The notes beneath the pieces were generated by a model. That model was not told the origin of the DNA. It saw nothing but the letters and a program-made list of their open reading frames with translations, and searched no databases. A stretch of 64,000 nt of DNA, taken from contig SAXG01000036.1 in NCBI GenBank assembly GCA_012932865.1, forward strand, positions 372,001 through 436,000, written 5' to 3'. The stretch is from Amylostereum areolatum. Its lineage: Eukaryota; Basidiomycota; Agaricomycetes; Russulales; Stereaceae. Shown in pieces: positions 36,627-47,976 of this stretch (position 1 is its first letter; the number at the start of each line of letters is the position of its first letter). Both the position numbers and the translations under genes were made by a program.

Positions 36627-39153
36627 AAAACGGCCCTCATACCCCAAGGCGTGAACTCACCTACCTTCCACCCTGCTCCATTTGAACACGGTTTATCCAT
36701 CCCCGGCCTCTACAAGTATCACGCCATTCACAGTCCGAATCATCCCGTCTTCACTTACTCCGACCCTGTGGACGGGTCCTCTCATGACATCGTTTACAGC
36801 GAGGCCTGGAAGGATATCGGCGTTGTTGCTAATAGAGTGTCCGACGACTACTCCAATGCGGACCCTCTCTACGCACGTCGGGGGAAAGACATAGGGCATC
36901 GCCCAGTAATCGGTGTTCTCGCTGTGTCTGGTATGTGGCGGTCTCATCGGACGACATCATTGCCCACTGACATTCATCATAGACTCCATTGGTTATATCT
37001 ATCTGGAGCTTGCTATTATGAGCTTGGGATTCACTGCGTTTCCTTTGTCCCCCCGTAACAGCGCTGCTGTCACCGCCCATCTTCTTGAGAAGACCGGTGT
37101 GGTTCAGCTGTTCGTCAGTGGCGACCTCGCCATGCAAACCTTGGCCCAAGATGCGGTAAAAATCCTCGCGGACAAAGGTCTGGAGGTCCAGCTCTTGCCG
37201 ATGGTCAAGTATGCCGACTTGAAGCGGAACATGGACAACGACAACGTGGGGGATGCCAAGATGGTCGATATCGCGGACGACCACGTTGCGCTGATCTTGC
37301 ATTCTTCTGGTAAAGTTTGTGCTCCTAGACTGTCCGCAGAGCTGACCTGCGCCTCCAGGCACTACTGCGTTTCCCAAGCCCATCAATATCACGAGACGGG
37401 GGCTCGTCAACCTGTCGAATATTCCGTGTATGTTTCTGGTATAACCGAGGTCTACCAGAATTGAGTGAACGTTTAACGCAGGTTTTGGCGAGGTGGATCT
37501 GGCGGGCAAGCGAGTAGCCGCTCACACGAACCCCATTTTCCGTAAGGCATCTCCAATTCAATATTCATCTTACGAAAGTCTCACGACATCCATAGACGCC
37601 ATGGGACTGGCCACCATCATCGTGTGTTTGCTCTTCCAGCGCGCGTTTCGATGAATATAAAAGCTCACAACTTCGACGTCTGTTCTCTTTCCAAGTGGCC
37701 GGTAATATACGTTCATTTCACGACCACTGGCTTTCTTGACGAGGCAATGTCTAGATTTCAAGCGGTGCGATCTTTGCACTCTACAATCCTTTACTGCCCG
37801 TTGTCATTCCTACGCCCGCCAATTTCTTGGCTCACTGGGTCGCGGACCAGTGCAATATCGTCTTCTGTGTTCCGGTTTTCATTGAGGTAGGTCACCGTAG
37901 CTGTCATGTCGTTCTGATCACACTACAGCGCTTCTTCCACCTAGGCGTGGGCCCGCGACCCTGCCAACCTTGCGACGCTCAAGGCGCTGGACTCCATCGT
38001 GCGTCCATGCTGTATGCTCTTCCATCCGTTCAAAATCGACTTACGTTATAACCAGGTGTTCTCTGGAGCCTCGGTTAGCAGATCGACCGGGGATATGCTC
38101 GCGAGGGAAGGCGTGGTCATGCACCCATTCTGGGGAAGGTGGACTATCGAACACGTCTGGCCATGATCCTCTCGCTCATATTTGTGCCTAGCACGGAGGT
38201 TGGCCCAGCTACAATGTTTGTCCCTCGTGACGCTCCGCCGGTCGACGAATGGGAGTACTTCAAATTCTCGCACCACATCGAGTTCGTCATGCAGCCACAG
38301 GACAATCTCGCAGGCATCGTCGAGCCTATCATGATCGTACGCTCGATCACTTCCATCCGCGCAGTCGCGAGTTTCTTACATTGCGCGACAGCCCACGGAG
38401 ACCTGCTTCCCGCACGTCACCAACTCGGAACTAGATGGCCAACGTGTTTTCGCAGTCGGCGACCTGCTCGAACAGCACCCTTCTGACCCCGGACGATGGA
38501 AGGTCTTCGGGCGTAAAGACGACCAGATCATGCTCTCCACTGGAGAAAATGTGAGCCATTGCTTGTATAACTGCCATGTTTTTCTATTTTGACGACCAGC
38601 TTCCAGGTTAACCCAGTTCCCATCGGTACGTAGACACAAACCTGCGTACTATCTTACTTCATACCGACACAATGACCAGAGGCCGCCCTCGCGCAGGACA
38701 AGCACATCGCCTCGGCCATTATGTTCGGCCGCGACCACATCGAGACTGGTGTCCTCGTAGAGCCCGCTGCCGGCATTGCGGTCCCACCCGGGGACTCGAA
38801 GAAGCTGGATGAATTCAAGGATTTGATCTGGTGCGACTGCAGACTACCTTTTGCACGCGCGATCCTGATGCGTGCTCCAGGCCTACTGTGGAGCAAGTCA
38901 ATGCCAAAGCGCCAGCTTACGCGCGAATCCAGAGGAATGTGAGTACATAGCAGACCTGCGTCATCCTCGTTTCATGCGTGCTTGCCAGATGATTGTCGTG
39001 ACGTCCTCTGCGAAGCCCCTAGAGCACACGCCGAAGGGGACGCCCCGTCGTCCCGTTTGCTTGAAGCTCTACGCGTCTGAAATCGAAGCGGTTTACCCCT
39101 CCGAGGAAGACGCGTCTATCGCGGCGCACCGTCAATTCCCCGACCGAATTTGA
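36624..39153 (+). CDS. Adenylation-domain (AMP-binding) enzyme, start codon GTG
   Basis: ANL-superfamily enzyme like the adenylation part of fungal NRPS-like/aryl-acid reductases; it should activate a carboxylic acid as acyl-AMP. Many introns; spliced by eye the frame is continuous: LYKYHAIHSPNHPVFTYSDP, YLELAIMSLGFTAFPLSPRN, ALILHSSG/TTAFPKP (A3 core), INITRRGLVNLSNIPC/FGEVDLAGKRVAAHTNPIF, HAMGLATII, IFALYNPLLPVVIPTP, VFCVPVFIE/AWARDPANL, FSGASVSRSTGDML, HPFWGSTEVGPATM (A5), FAVGDLLEQHP...FGRKDDQIMLSTGENVNPVPIE (A7/A8) and SSAKPLEHTPKGTPRR (A10 lysine). Stop at 39151-39153. No carrier or reductase domain follows. The frame is open from a GTG at 36624 where relatives have Met; no in-frame ATG lies nearby. 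Substrate unknown. Confidence 0.8.
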
Positions 39154-39302
39154 GCAACGCTGAACGGGGGAAGCGGTGAAGGTGGCGAAGTCACAGAGTG
39201 CCGGGTATCGTTCATATGGACAGTCTCCGTGTACGCTGTAGACCGATGTACTTTGATCTCAAATATGATGTCGAGTCATCAGTGGGCTCATCGCGGGGGT
39301 TG

Positions 39303-40910
39303 TTATTGTAGACGGACCAAATTCAACGCAACAACGACCGTATGATTCCCACCTCGCAAGCTCAAATCACCGCCGTCAACGTCAGAAAAAGGCGAACGCA
39401 GTTATAATTGATTTCCGGGGTGTTAGAATCAGTTATAATGCACTATAAACCCCCGAATTTGCCGAAATCTGCCGAAATCCACCATCGTGTTTTTCTGACG
39501 AACGTTCACTGCCTCCCCATCCACTGTTATCCTCGACACCGGAAGCCTCACGACCCCGTCCGTCCCCAAAGGCACATCCACCGCCAACTCAAACGTCGTT
39601 TCATTCAACGTCCAATTGACACCGAACCGACCAAGCCCCGCCCTGCGCAGCGGGCAACCCGCTGGGATGCAGGCGCGACGCTCCATGTTTGGCCTTGCGG
39701 GGAGGTGACTGTAAGACCGAGAACAAGCTGAGCGCCGAGGTCAGGCCCGTGCTCCAGCCGTGCGCGTGCGAGGTTACCGATGCCGACTCGTAACCTGCCC
39801 ACCAGCGGTATCTATCCATGTACTGTAAGTCGAAATAGCAGAAAGAGAAGAAAGGTCAAGGCGTACGCAACGGAGCCATTCGTCGTGAAACCCGACACGC
39901 TTAGGTTGGTAGTGAGCATACTTATATGCACATTCGCGCCTGCGAGGTCGCCAAATTGTACAGCAGCGCGAGCGAGTTCCCGTCCTGGGGTGCTACGATG
40001 CTGTTTCGTTGTCGCGGTACATCCCCACGTCGTCCATCCATAAGACCTTGTTGAGATTCTCCTTGAGCGTCGTTGCGTTGGCAGCCCAGGTCGCGGCGAG
40101 ATCGGACTAGTTCATCGCGTTGGCGAGCTCGACGCTTTCAAGAAGGACCTATTAGAGTAAAATATTAGGTAGGCGTCGCTGTCGGTCAACAGAGGTGTTA
40201 CCTTGTGATAGATGGCATTGAGAGGAATGCTGTATCCTCCCCCTCCTAGACGGCCCCAGTCTCATGACGCGCTCGTAGAGTTGATAGCCCGGATCCGATG
40301 CATAGAAGTACCCAGAATAGTCCCTCAGGTTGTCGAAGTGGGGCATGAATGTGATGGCGCAGGAGACGTTGGAAATGGTGACCGGATGGTCCGCGTTGGA
40401 TACAATGGTGAGGTAGCGGAAGCCTCCGCGGAGCCATTCTGCAGGTTGGGTCCAGAGACCGGTGGAAAGGGCGGAGAGGGATTCGACGCCATCGACGAAA
40501 ACACGGAATTCAGGGAGTTGTCGGAAGTGTCGTGGCGGATGAACAGGGACGATTCGGTGAAAGAGACAGAGACGCCTGAGGAGGAAGTGACGTTTTCAAA
40601 GTTCAGGGATATCACGCCGCCGACCTGCAGGACACCCCTTCGTTAGGATAGATATCGGATTTATGTACAAAAACTCAAACTTCTTTGCCGATATCGAGCG
40701 TGGCCCACAAGTTGTTTCCCGAGAGGGTTGCGGAACCTTGGTTTGCGGCGAGGTTGGACGCGTTTTGAACGGTGCCCTCCACATGGTAGATGGCCGTTGG
40801 ATACACCGTCTTCGCTACCGGGGAGTAATTAAACTTGTCCCATGGTCCTGCAGGGGCAGCTACCCACGCGAGCGAGGTGAATGAACCGCGCAGTATGATG
40901 GCAGCAACAT
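39303..40910 (-). pseudogene. GH78-like glycosidase, copy 3, decayed
   Basis: Clear remains of the same family as 16163-18588 and 32334-34771: AAPAGPWDKFNYSPVAKTVY, GSATLSGNNLWATLDIGKE, LNFENVTSSSGVSVSF, FMPHFDNLRDYSGYFYASDPG, MDDVGMYRDN and part of the C-terminal domain. Damage seen: the original ATG (40908-40910) is out of frame with the mature part, so the signal peptide is shifted; frameshift near 40500; a deletion fusing YFYASDPG directly to the DWGRLGGGGYS region, losing several middle exons; stop codons in the NAMN and RDNE regions; a second deletion removing the segment before the C-terminal domain; and a 121-bp insert at 39380-39500. Confidence 0.9.
39380..39500. mobile_element. 121-bp MITE-like insert in GH78-like pseudogene
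   Basis: Ends in perfect 11-bp inverted repeats (CGTCAGAAAAA / TTTTTCTGACG), flanked on both sides by AA (a four-base AACG duplication is also possible). The host sequence resumes in alignment with copies 1 and 2 directly after it. No coding capacity. The termini resemble the 288-bp MITE (both contain TCAG followed by an A run), but the interiors differ. Confidence 0.75.
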
Positions 40911-42253
40911 CGAAAGGGAGGAAATCCACCGAGGAAAACCGAGCATATATGGAGGTCAACCGGCGAGCGTCATATCACCATTTCGGCTTGTTGCGCAGGT
41001 CAGGGGCGAATGCAGGGGGGGATTTCGTACGCTCGTCGCTCGGTGACTAGCGACTTGCCCACGGGGACATTGGAAAGATCGTTAGGGGCCGCTTGCGCCT
41101 TGGGCGGTCAAATCGGCGCATAAGACAGGATTGAAGCGATATTGTCCATGTTTAGGAATGGTGTGATTATGTGAAGACGGTTTCGAGGCTTTTAGACAGA
41201 GCGCTTGATTGACAGGCCGACGCGGTAGGAACGGTGGTGGCGAACGGTGGTGAGCGTCGAGTGACCGATATTGTGGTGCAGTGTTCGGACTCACAATGGA
41301 CATGTGCGGAAAATGCCGGAGTTGGCATTGGCAAGATGTCATGCAAGCAGATTCATCGTTTTCGCACGAGCCTTTTGCTGCCTTCAGGCATCTCAAGCAA
41401 ATCACGACGTCGCTATAAACCAGAACGATGGATCGACTTCCGTGACGGGAGACTTATGGCAGCCGTTGGCAATGGCATGCATTTCCTCGGTCGAAACCAC
41501 CATGACGGAAGACGGCAGCATTCGATCGGAGAGCGCACTCCGCCGTACGCATCGTACACGGTACATCCAGTCCGCTCGTCGGCCTCGAAGTCCCCAAGCT
41601 CACACGGGTCCGTCAAGGAAACCGCATCGTGGTCTATCGTGGTGCGACAATTCCGCTTCTTCGTTCCCACATCGTGTACGTACGTGTGCTCAAACTCGAT
41701 ATGGCCGCCACATGTTTGTAGGGCACGGATACGCGGTTGACAAGGAACGCCCATCTAGAAGACGTAACCGTCACGACCAAAGCCTCGAGACCCCTCGGCC
41801 TCCCAAGCTCGAGGACGAAAGGGACCCACGAACCTTTGACCTATGTAACTCCGCATCCATGCCTTCCAGTCCTCTCTTGCAACCGACCCCTATCCCACCC
41901 CCGCTCCTTTGCGTAAATGCGCTCCTCCAGGACCTAACACCCGACGATCGACGACCCCAAGGGACGAGCGCGAGGCCCAAACCAGACCACGTCGCTCGAT
42001 CGCGCAAAGCCAGGTCGACGCCGAGTCGCCCGACGTCGTCCAACTCGGGCGAATGCATGCAACGCCCATCGAACGTCGCCCGCCGAACTCGTCCAAACGG
42101 TCTGAGGCCCGAACGCAGGGATCCCAGGCTTGCTTTTCGACCACCAACTAGCCCCCAACCCATACCATCCCGCCGACCTTCTTGACGAAGGACGCCGCTC
42201 ATAACAACCCGCCCCGAACCACCACGCCGCTCCTTGACCTTGAACATCGCAAA
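40911..42253. other. Intergenic / possible unrecognised exons
   Basis: No family recognised. A plus-strand frame at about 41522-41724 without a start codon (FDRRAHSAVRIVHGT...VVYRGATIPLLRSHIVYVRV) looks more protein-like than its neighbours and could be an exon or a relic. From 41770 onward the sequence is Pro/Arg-rich in several frames, probably leader of the next gene. Confidence 0.35.
40944..40950 (-). promoter_or_regulatory. TATA-like box of GH78-like pseudogene
   Basis: The sense strand reads ATATATG about 34 bp before the ancestral start position, parallel to copies 1 and 2. The core promoter survives although the gene is broken. Confidence 0.35.
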
Positions 42254-44767
42254 ATGGCCGCCCCGCCCGCGGTCAAACCGAGATCCAACCTGCCTAAACC
42301 GCGCCAGCCCTCGCGCATCGCCCGATCGCCGCCTACATCCACGCCCACAACCGCGAATCCCCAGACTGCAGGCAGCACAACCTCCACGATCGGCACGCGC
42401 GTTCCCAGCCGTTCCCGACTACCCACCAGCGCATCCACGCTCCCCACTTCATCCATCCCCGCCGTCCGTCGGCGTGCACCCACTCCCGTCTTCCCCAAGC
42501 CCAACACCGCCCCGCCGCCAGAACCCCCTCCCACTCTCTTCCGGGCCGCGCCCAACAAGCACGCCGTCGCACGCCAGCCCTCGCAATCCAGTGTCAAATC
42601 CTCAACGAGCGCGCGGTCCACGACGCCCGGCGCCGAAGCACACCTCGCGACTCCTGCGTCGAAGGCCACGAGTAGGGCGCGTGCGGACAGCCATGCGTCC
42701 TCGCCTAGCACTCCCGACGCGCGCGAACTTGGTGCCGGTGCCTATCCGACGCCACCGACGTCCGTGAGCGCGCGTTCGCGGTTTGGGAGGCCCGCGACGG
42801 CGAGAGCAAGAGAAGATGGGAAGGGGGAGGTCTCGGTCCAGGCGGCTATGTCGACGCCCGCGGTACCGTTCAACCCGGCTGCTGCGTCCACAGCGTCGAA
42901 GATGTCCTCGCCCACGACCAGCCCATGCAGCACAACGTCTGGCACCACGCCAGCGTTGCGCGACCATAAAGAGAACCGGCCGCCGTTCGCCGCTGCGCAG
43001 GCGGGACTGTCTTCAGGCTCTCCTTCTCCAGGCGTCTCGCCTCTACCTCCGCACAACGCTACCCAAGCAGCGCCTCCGCTTCGCGAAGCCTCGGCCGGGG
43101 TACTTGAATTGCCCGTCTTCTCTCCTTCCCTCTGGACCCTCTCGCCGGACCCCCTCGTCCCCCCCATGAGCACCCGCCCGCTTGCGTTTCGAAAGGCGGT
43201 CCGCATTGGAAACACGAGGGTACAGGCTTCCGTGGAGATGGCGGCCGTCGTTCCAGCGATCATACAGCAGCTTCTGGACGAAGTCGTGCGCTGCATAGAA
43301 GAGTGGCGTGCCCTCTTTCACTCCTGCGAGGGGGAGGAGGATGGGAGCTTCGCGTTGGGGATGGAGCGTGTCGGCTCCAGTGAAGGAGGCGTTTCATCGA
43401 GAGATTATGAAGTCTCTTTTATGTTGTATGGGACGCCAGGTCAGGGGGCCGAGGCTGGTGGTACCGTTGATGCGGATCCTTTGTCGAAGGAAAGCCCCAG
43501 CCGGGAGAAAAGAGGCTGGCGAGACATCCCGATCGCCCGGGACGCGCGTGTGTCTCTGCCACCCGTTTCCGCCTTAGTAATTTTTTTCTTCGTCTTGCGC
43601 CCCGCACCATCGTTAACTGATCATGTCTCTCGCGCAGTCTCCAAAGGTCGTGCGTTCGGTGACAATAATCCATCCACGACGGGCTACCATGGTCGAACAG
43701 TCCAAAGACACATCGCCCCCCCTTCGGACACCGCCCAACACGCCTCCTACACATTCTACTCTCGCGATCGGCGGCCCTCCTCGTGTCCCGCTTCCTCCTG
43801 TTCCCCAGACGCCGTCGTACTTGTCTCTACTCCCGGAGGTAAGTCCGACGGCCAAACTACAACAAATAACGTAACTCACCATGGCCTCCACCTTTCTCAG
43901 ATCAACCTTTCGCCAATCCTGGTCCCGGCGCCCCTCGAACTCCCCGAGGCCCCGCGCGCGTCGGAGAAATCAAGTATCGTTTCGCGGCGCGAGACGGCCA
44001 TGTTCTGCGCGATGACGACGCCCGTGGTGTCCTCTCCTCTCGCACAGACGCCCTTCACGGCCAGGACGCCCTCCGACCAGGCCTCAACGCCGATGAGGAC
44101 GCCGTCGGGGAGAAGTATGGTGACGTTCACCTCCCAAACACCGCCGCGCAACAGAGCGGGGTCCACCGCGCGAAGCGCACCGCTGCCCCCGACACCGCGC
44201 TCGCATCAGCGACCACCGGAAAGTCAACCGACGGCGTCCTCTCCGAGGCCGACCAGCCATACCATCGTCGATTCGCCGTCAACCGGCTCCAGAATGTCCG
44301 TTGGCTCCGTCCACTCCACCACCCCTTCCTCTCTCGGATCCGGGAACGCGAAGCTCGGACGCTCGTCCTCGCTCATGGGCTTTCGATCCCTGTTCAAGCG
44401 TACGTCGGCGGCGGAGCTGGGCGCGTCGGCGTCGGGCGGTCTGCTCGGGGGCGAGCGCGCGAGGAGGAAGAGGGCGGGGTCGCTCAAGGGGAGGATCAGC
44501 GAGCCGAGGGTGGTCAGCCTTGGGACGTTGGGGGTGCAGTTTGGGGAGGGGGCGAGGAAGCGGGAGGGGTTGGGGTTGGGGGTCGGGGTCGGGGTCGAGA
44601 TGGCGGTGGTGGAGGAAGGGCAAGATTTGGAGAGCGAGGGCGAGAGCGGGGAGGGAATTGGTGGGGGTGCGGAGATCGTGGCCAGGGGGAGTGGGGGTAG
44701 AAGTTTGAGGGAGCAGGAGGGGAAGACGAGGAGGAACGCGAATCTGTTGAGGAAGAAGACCCGGTAG
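42254..44767 (+). CDS. Ser/Thr/Pro-rich low-complexity protein, function unknown
   Basis: Start taken at 42254 (MAAPPAVKPRSNLPKPRQPS); an in-frame ATG at 42182 would add 24 residues. The frame stays open to 44767, but this hides two introns: 43577-43637 (GTAATT...CGCAG) and 43839-43900 (GTAAGT...CTCAG). Removing them swaps in exon 43638-43838, which reads SPKVVRSVTIIHPRRATMVE...PSYLSLLPE. The spliced product is about 796 residues. It is mostly Ser/Thr/Pro/Ala-rich and probably disordered, with one helical block (FRKAVRIGNTRVQASVEMAAVVPAIIQQLLDEVVRCIEEW) and a basic C-terminus (LLRKKTR). I do not recognise a family; a cytoskeletal or regulatory scaffold would be a guess. Confidence 0.65.
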   Translation: MAAPPAVKPRSNLPKPRQPSRIARSPPTSTPTTANPQTAGSTTSTIGTRVPSRSRLPTSASTLPTSSIPAVRRRAPTPVFPKPNTAPPPEPPPTLFRAAPNKHAVARQPSQSSVKSSTSARSTTPGAEAHLATPASKATSRARADSHASSPSTPDARELGAGAYPTPPTSVSARSRFGRPATARAREDGKGEVSVQAAMSTPAVPFNPAAASTASKMSSPTTSPCSTTSGTTPALRDHKENRPPFAAAQAGLSSGSPSPGVSPLPPHNATQAAPPLREASAGVLELPVFSPSLWTLSPDPLVPPMSTRPLAFRKAVRIGNTRVQASVEMAAVVPAIIQQLLDEVVRCIEEWRALFHSCEGEEDGSFALGMERVGSSEGGVSSRDYEVSFMLYGTPGQGAEAGGTVDADPLSKESPSREKRGWRDIPIARDARVSLPPVSALVIFFFVLRPAPSLTDHVSRAVSKGRAFGDNNPSTTGYHGRTVQRHIAPPSDTAQHASYTFYSRDRRPSSCPASSCSPDAVVLVSTPGGKSDGQTTTNNVTHHGLHLSQINLSPILVPAPLELPEAPRASEKSSIVSRRETAMFCAMTTPVVSSPLAQTPFTARTPSDQASTPMRTPSGRSMVTFTSQTPPRNRAGSTARSAPLPPTPRSHQRPPESQPTASSPRPTSHTIVDSPSTGSRMSVGSVHSTTPSSLGSGNAKLGRSSSLMGFRSLFKRTSAAELGASASGGLLGGERARRKRAGSLKGRISEPRVVSLGTLGVQFGEGARKREGLGLGVGVGVEMAVVEEGQDLESEGESGEGIGGGAEIVARGSGGRSLREQEGKTRRNANLLRKKTR

Positions 44768-45335
44768 GTTCGTGCCAAGTTCTTGTCGAGTTCAGGAGGC
44801 GACGGTTGGGCTGGAAGGTTTCATCTTTGACACATCGTTGGTATTATTGATTTTGTCCTTCTTGTTGTAAGATCCGTATAGTGGAGGTCCAGGGACGCTC
44901 GAGGCGAAATCATGAGACGTCGAGGATACGTGTGTCTGGACAATCAGAGGCTGATCCTGGACGATGGCGAGGTGGACGACCGCAGCTTTGGGCTGTAGGA
45001 AGTTGTTGGGTCGCTCCAAGGCTAAAGCTCCTCCAGCAGGCGACCTCGAAAGAGTGCACCTAAGAATGCACCCATGAACGCACACCCCGTTCCGTCTCGT
45101 CTGACTCGAAGACCTCCTCTTTAGTACCAGTGGAGAAACGACTTGCTCGTCCCAGGCAATTTTCATTCGCAAAAGTACATGGTGTTTATTGCCGGTGCTG
45201 GCTGCATGCGGAGAGTACATATTACTTATAACACAACTGAAACACCACATGTGTGACTATGAAACAAACATATCATTCAGTCATCGTCCGTAAGAAAGAA
45301 ATGCAAACATCAGGATATGGATGACAGCGATGGAA
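44768..45335. other. Intergenic between convergent genes
   Basis: 3' flanks of the low-complexity gene and the unknown gene to the right. A minus-strand open frame (44792-45250) has no recognisable features. Confidence 0.45.
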
Positions 45336-46742
45336 TCACGACTGCGAAGACGTAGACATGCCAGTATGACTCAGGATGTCTACCGAACCCTCCCGCTTGG
45401 TATGGGCCTTGAGGTTATTGACAGACAAAGGAAGACAACGCTGTTCGACCGGCTGATCCTCGGTCTCCCAGCATGTGTCTCCGTCCCAGGGAGAGAAGGG
45501 GATGTATGCGCCGCCGCCACCGTCCCAGCCTGGGTTTTGATCATGACCCGATTTGTTGGGAGCTCGCCATGATTCCGCAGTTCGATCGGCGAGGTGAAGT
45601 TTGAGCTTCTCCGGTGTCAATTCGAAGAAGTCTTTGAGAACGCCAGCGTCCAGATAAGCGGCGAGTTTGCAGAGGAACGAGTGGAATTTCAAGAAGTCCA
45701 GCGGCTTCCGAACGTCGAAAGTCGCAAACTGGTAGTCCAGAAACGTGTAGTAAGGGGCTTCAGCGTCGGTTCGCTTCTCCATTCCGTATATCCGCATCAC
45801 TCCGTTCACGAGCACAAAGTCAAAGTTCTCCGCAGGTGAGAGGCCGAGACTTTCCTGCTGGTGGAGGCCGGTAGACAGACCATACATGAGTTGATTTTTG
45901 TTACGGTAATGCTAGTCCCGCTTTCCCACTCCAGGAAACAGCATTAACGAGATGGCTTGTTCGCTGGATGGATCCGCCTGCCAACGCGTATCCAGGAGCA
46001 CGTCAGAGGGAATTTTGTGTATAACGACTAGTTCGGTCTGCACGAGCAAGGGGCTGGCGCAAATGGTGCAAAAGTCGAGCCTGGCTTTGTCGGGGAAAGT
46101 GGGACCCGTTTTCGCAAGGCGTATATCTACTTCACGTCTGTTTTGGAGAGTAATCAGCATAGACGCAGAAGGCAGGAGAAGTTCAACTTACGCGATGCGA
46201 AGGAAAGGTTTCTGTTCTCTGTTCCGGAAGACCACGTTCAACAGAGGGACTACGGGAAGTGCTTGGGTGGCTTCGTTGGCATGTCCATATTTCCATTGTT
46301 CGCAAGTGTCGAACGCATTCACGAGGGCGGGGAGCGAGTACATGACGTGGAATGGGTCGTCGTCGACGACTGTTACGCTGCTCTTTGACGCCTGTACACT
46401 GGTGATGAATGATTTAACGACATATAATGGCGTGTATGCTGCAGCCTGTCGGAGACGTCAAGAGGATCTCGGTCTCGGCGGGTCGGATGTTTGATAACAT
46501 ACATCAAGTTCGAAGAGGGATTTCGGGAGTGTGAAGTCGAGGAGCTTGAGTATGGTCCTTTCACGACATTCCTCTTCTGAGAGGCAAGAGATGGTGATTC
46601 GGGCAGTAGTCATCCACGTGAGCATTTTGGAGTCGTCGTTGGCAACGCTAAGTAGATAGTGAACCAATGCGAAGTAGGGACACGCATTAAACTCACACAA
46701 AGGCAGGACTGAGCACAAGCACAAACTCCGAGTCCGTGTCAA
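45336..46742 (-). CDS. Protein of unknown function, 5' end unresolved
   Basis: Five blocks join in frame across GT-AG introns: DSEFVLVLSPAFV / VANDDSKMLTWMTTARITIS...LLDFTLPKSLFELD / ASKSSVTVVDDDPFHVMYSLPALVNAFDTCEQWKYG...NREQKPFLRIA / REVDIRLAKTGPTFPDKARLDF...AISLMLFPG / ESLGLSPAENFDFVLVNGVMRIYG...KLAAYLDAGVLKDFFEL, ending at 45336. No ATG precedes the first block, and no family is recognised. A 44-nt intron (GTGTTG...TTTAG) just upstream would splice this block on to the end of the kinase-like gene at 46746-47976 (LRK/GVDTDSEF), making it the C-terminal half of one larger protein. I consider one gene about as likely as two. Confidence 0.5.
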
Positions 46743-46745
46743 CCC

Positions 46746-47976
46746 CTAAACCTCGTCATATACACCGCATTCGCGGAGGAAGTCAACACCCTTGCGAAGG
46801 TACTTCACGAAATACGGCAGACAAAGCGCCTTCACTTCAGCGTCGCTAGGAAGATCCGCGGGATCTGATAGCGATGTTCTGAACTTCTTGGATACCTCGC
46901 GGACTATGAGCAGCCACTCCTCGAAAAGTGGCTTGAGCGTCTTGAGGGGTTCTGACAGTTCGTCCTCATTGGTATCCTCCAAGTCTATGATGAGACTCTT
47001 CGTCCCGGCTAGCGTTTTCGGGTTGCCCGAGCGTAGCCCATCCACCCACTCACTCTCTGTCACCGTCCACTCCTTGCTAGAGTTCAAGGCAGCCCATACA
47101 CCCGTCCAGACAGCGGATTCGACGTCGTCTAGAGGTGTGTGAAATAAAGGCTTGTTCCACGCCACCAGACGACGAATGGGCATGAAAGGAAGCGTCCCCT
47201 CGACGCGGATGAGAAGTGACCAATGCGCAAAGATGAGAAAACGTACGGAGCGGCGCATCACTTCATTCCGCTCGGTGTTTAAGCTTATCGACTGATCACC
47301 GTCGATGATCACCCCCCGGCACCGTTTGCAGTGGTCGTCGAGAAAAGCAAACATTCTCTCCTGCGGGCCTTCACCTGCAGAGACATCCAATATGGAGTTG
47401 AAGGGATTCTTTGCGATGTCTGTCGGGGAGCGCCGCCGCTGTTCACGCAGTATGACGAGACTGGCAATCGATACGTCAAGGTTTGACAAATCCCCAACCA
47501 TCGCATTCAGAATCCCTGGTACCAAATGCACGATAAGCATCCTCTACCGCGAAAGACGCAAGCACGGCATACGTACCGATGATCCCGTCGACGATGGCAT
47601 ACGCGATGTCATCCGGCGTGCTCCCCACCAGGCTGCGATGCTCATCGAGAGTGACGGAATGAGAGGATGTGCGGCTCGCAGTCCTCAACTGGGATTTTGG
47701 CAGAAATGGGTTCACGGGAGCGCCGGCGAGGACAGACAGGCTTCTGAACGCGTCAGGTAGCGTTGAAAATAGTCCAAGGATCCCTTGCCGACCCGACCCG
47801 GAGGCGCCGGGAACGTCTTGGAGTTCCTCCTGGATGAGACTCTTGAGGATGGGCTGCACGGGCTGCGAGTACTCGGTAGACGGGGCGATGGAGAGTGGCA
47901 TTGAAAAATCAGCCTGCGGTGGTCCGGATTGCGACGGGTTGGTCGTAGGGCCAGTAGTTGGGATCATGTTCAGCAT
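46746..47976 (-). CDS. FunK1-like fungal protein kinase, divergent
   Basis: Start taken at 47974-47976 (MLNMIPTTGPTTNPSQ). The second half resembles the C-lobe of fungus-specific FunK1 kinases: CRGVIIDGDQSISLN (position of the metal-binding Asp), then across an intron MRRS/GTLPFMPIRRLVAWNKPLFHTPLDDVESAVWTGVWAALN, the GT-PFM...H...DDxES block typical of the family. Upstream, VDGIIG/ILNAMVGDLSNLDVSIASLV and TDIAKNPFNSIL occupy the catalytic-loop area, but the expected H-R-D motif is not seen, so activity is doubtful. The N-terminal 100 residues are Ser/Pro-rich. Stop at 46746-46748, unless spliced on to the adjacent unknown gene. Confidence 0.5.

Noticed and set aside
41271..42185. 304-codon plus-strand open frame
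   Set aside because: Arg/Pro/Ser-rich without conserved blocks; overlaps other open frames and the leader of the next gene.
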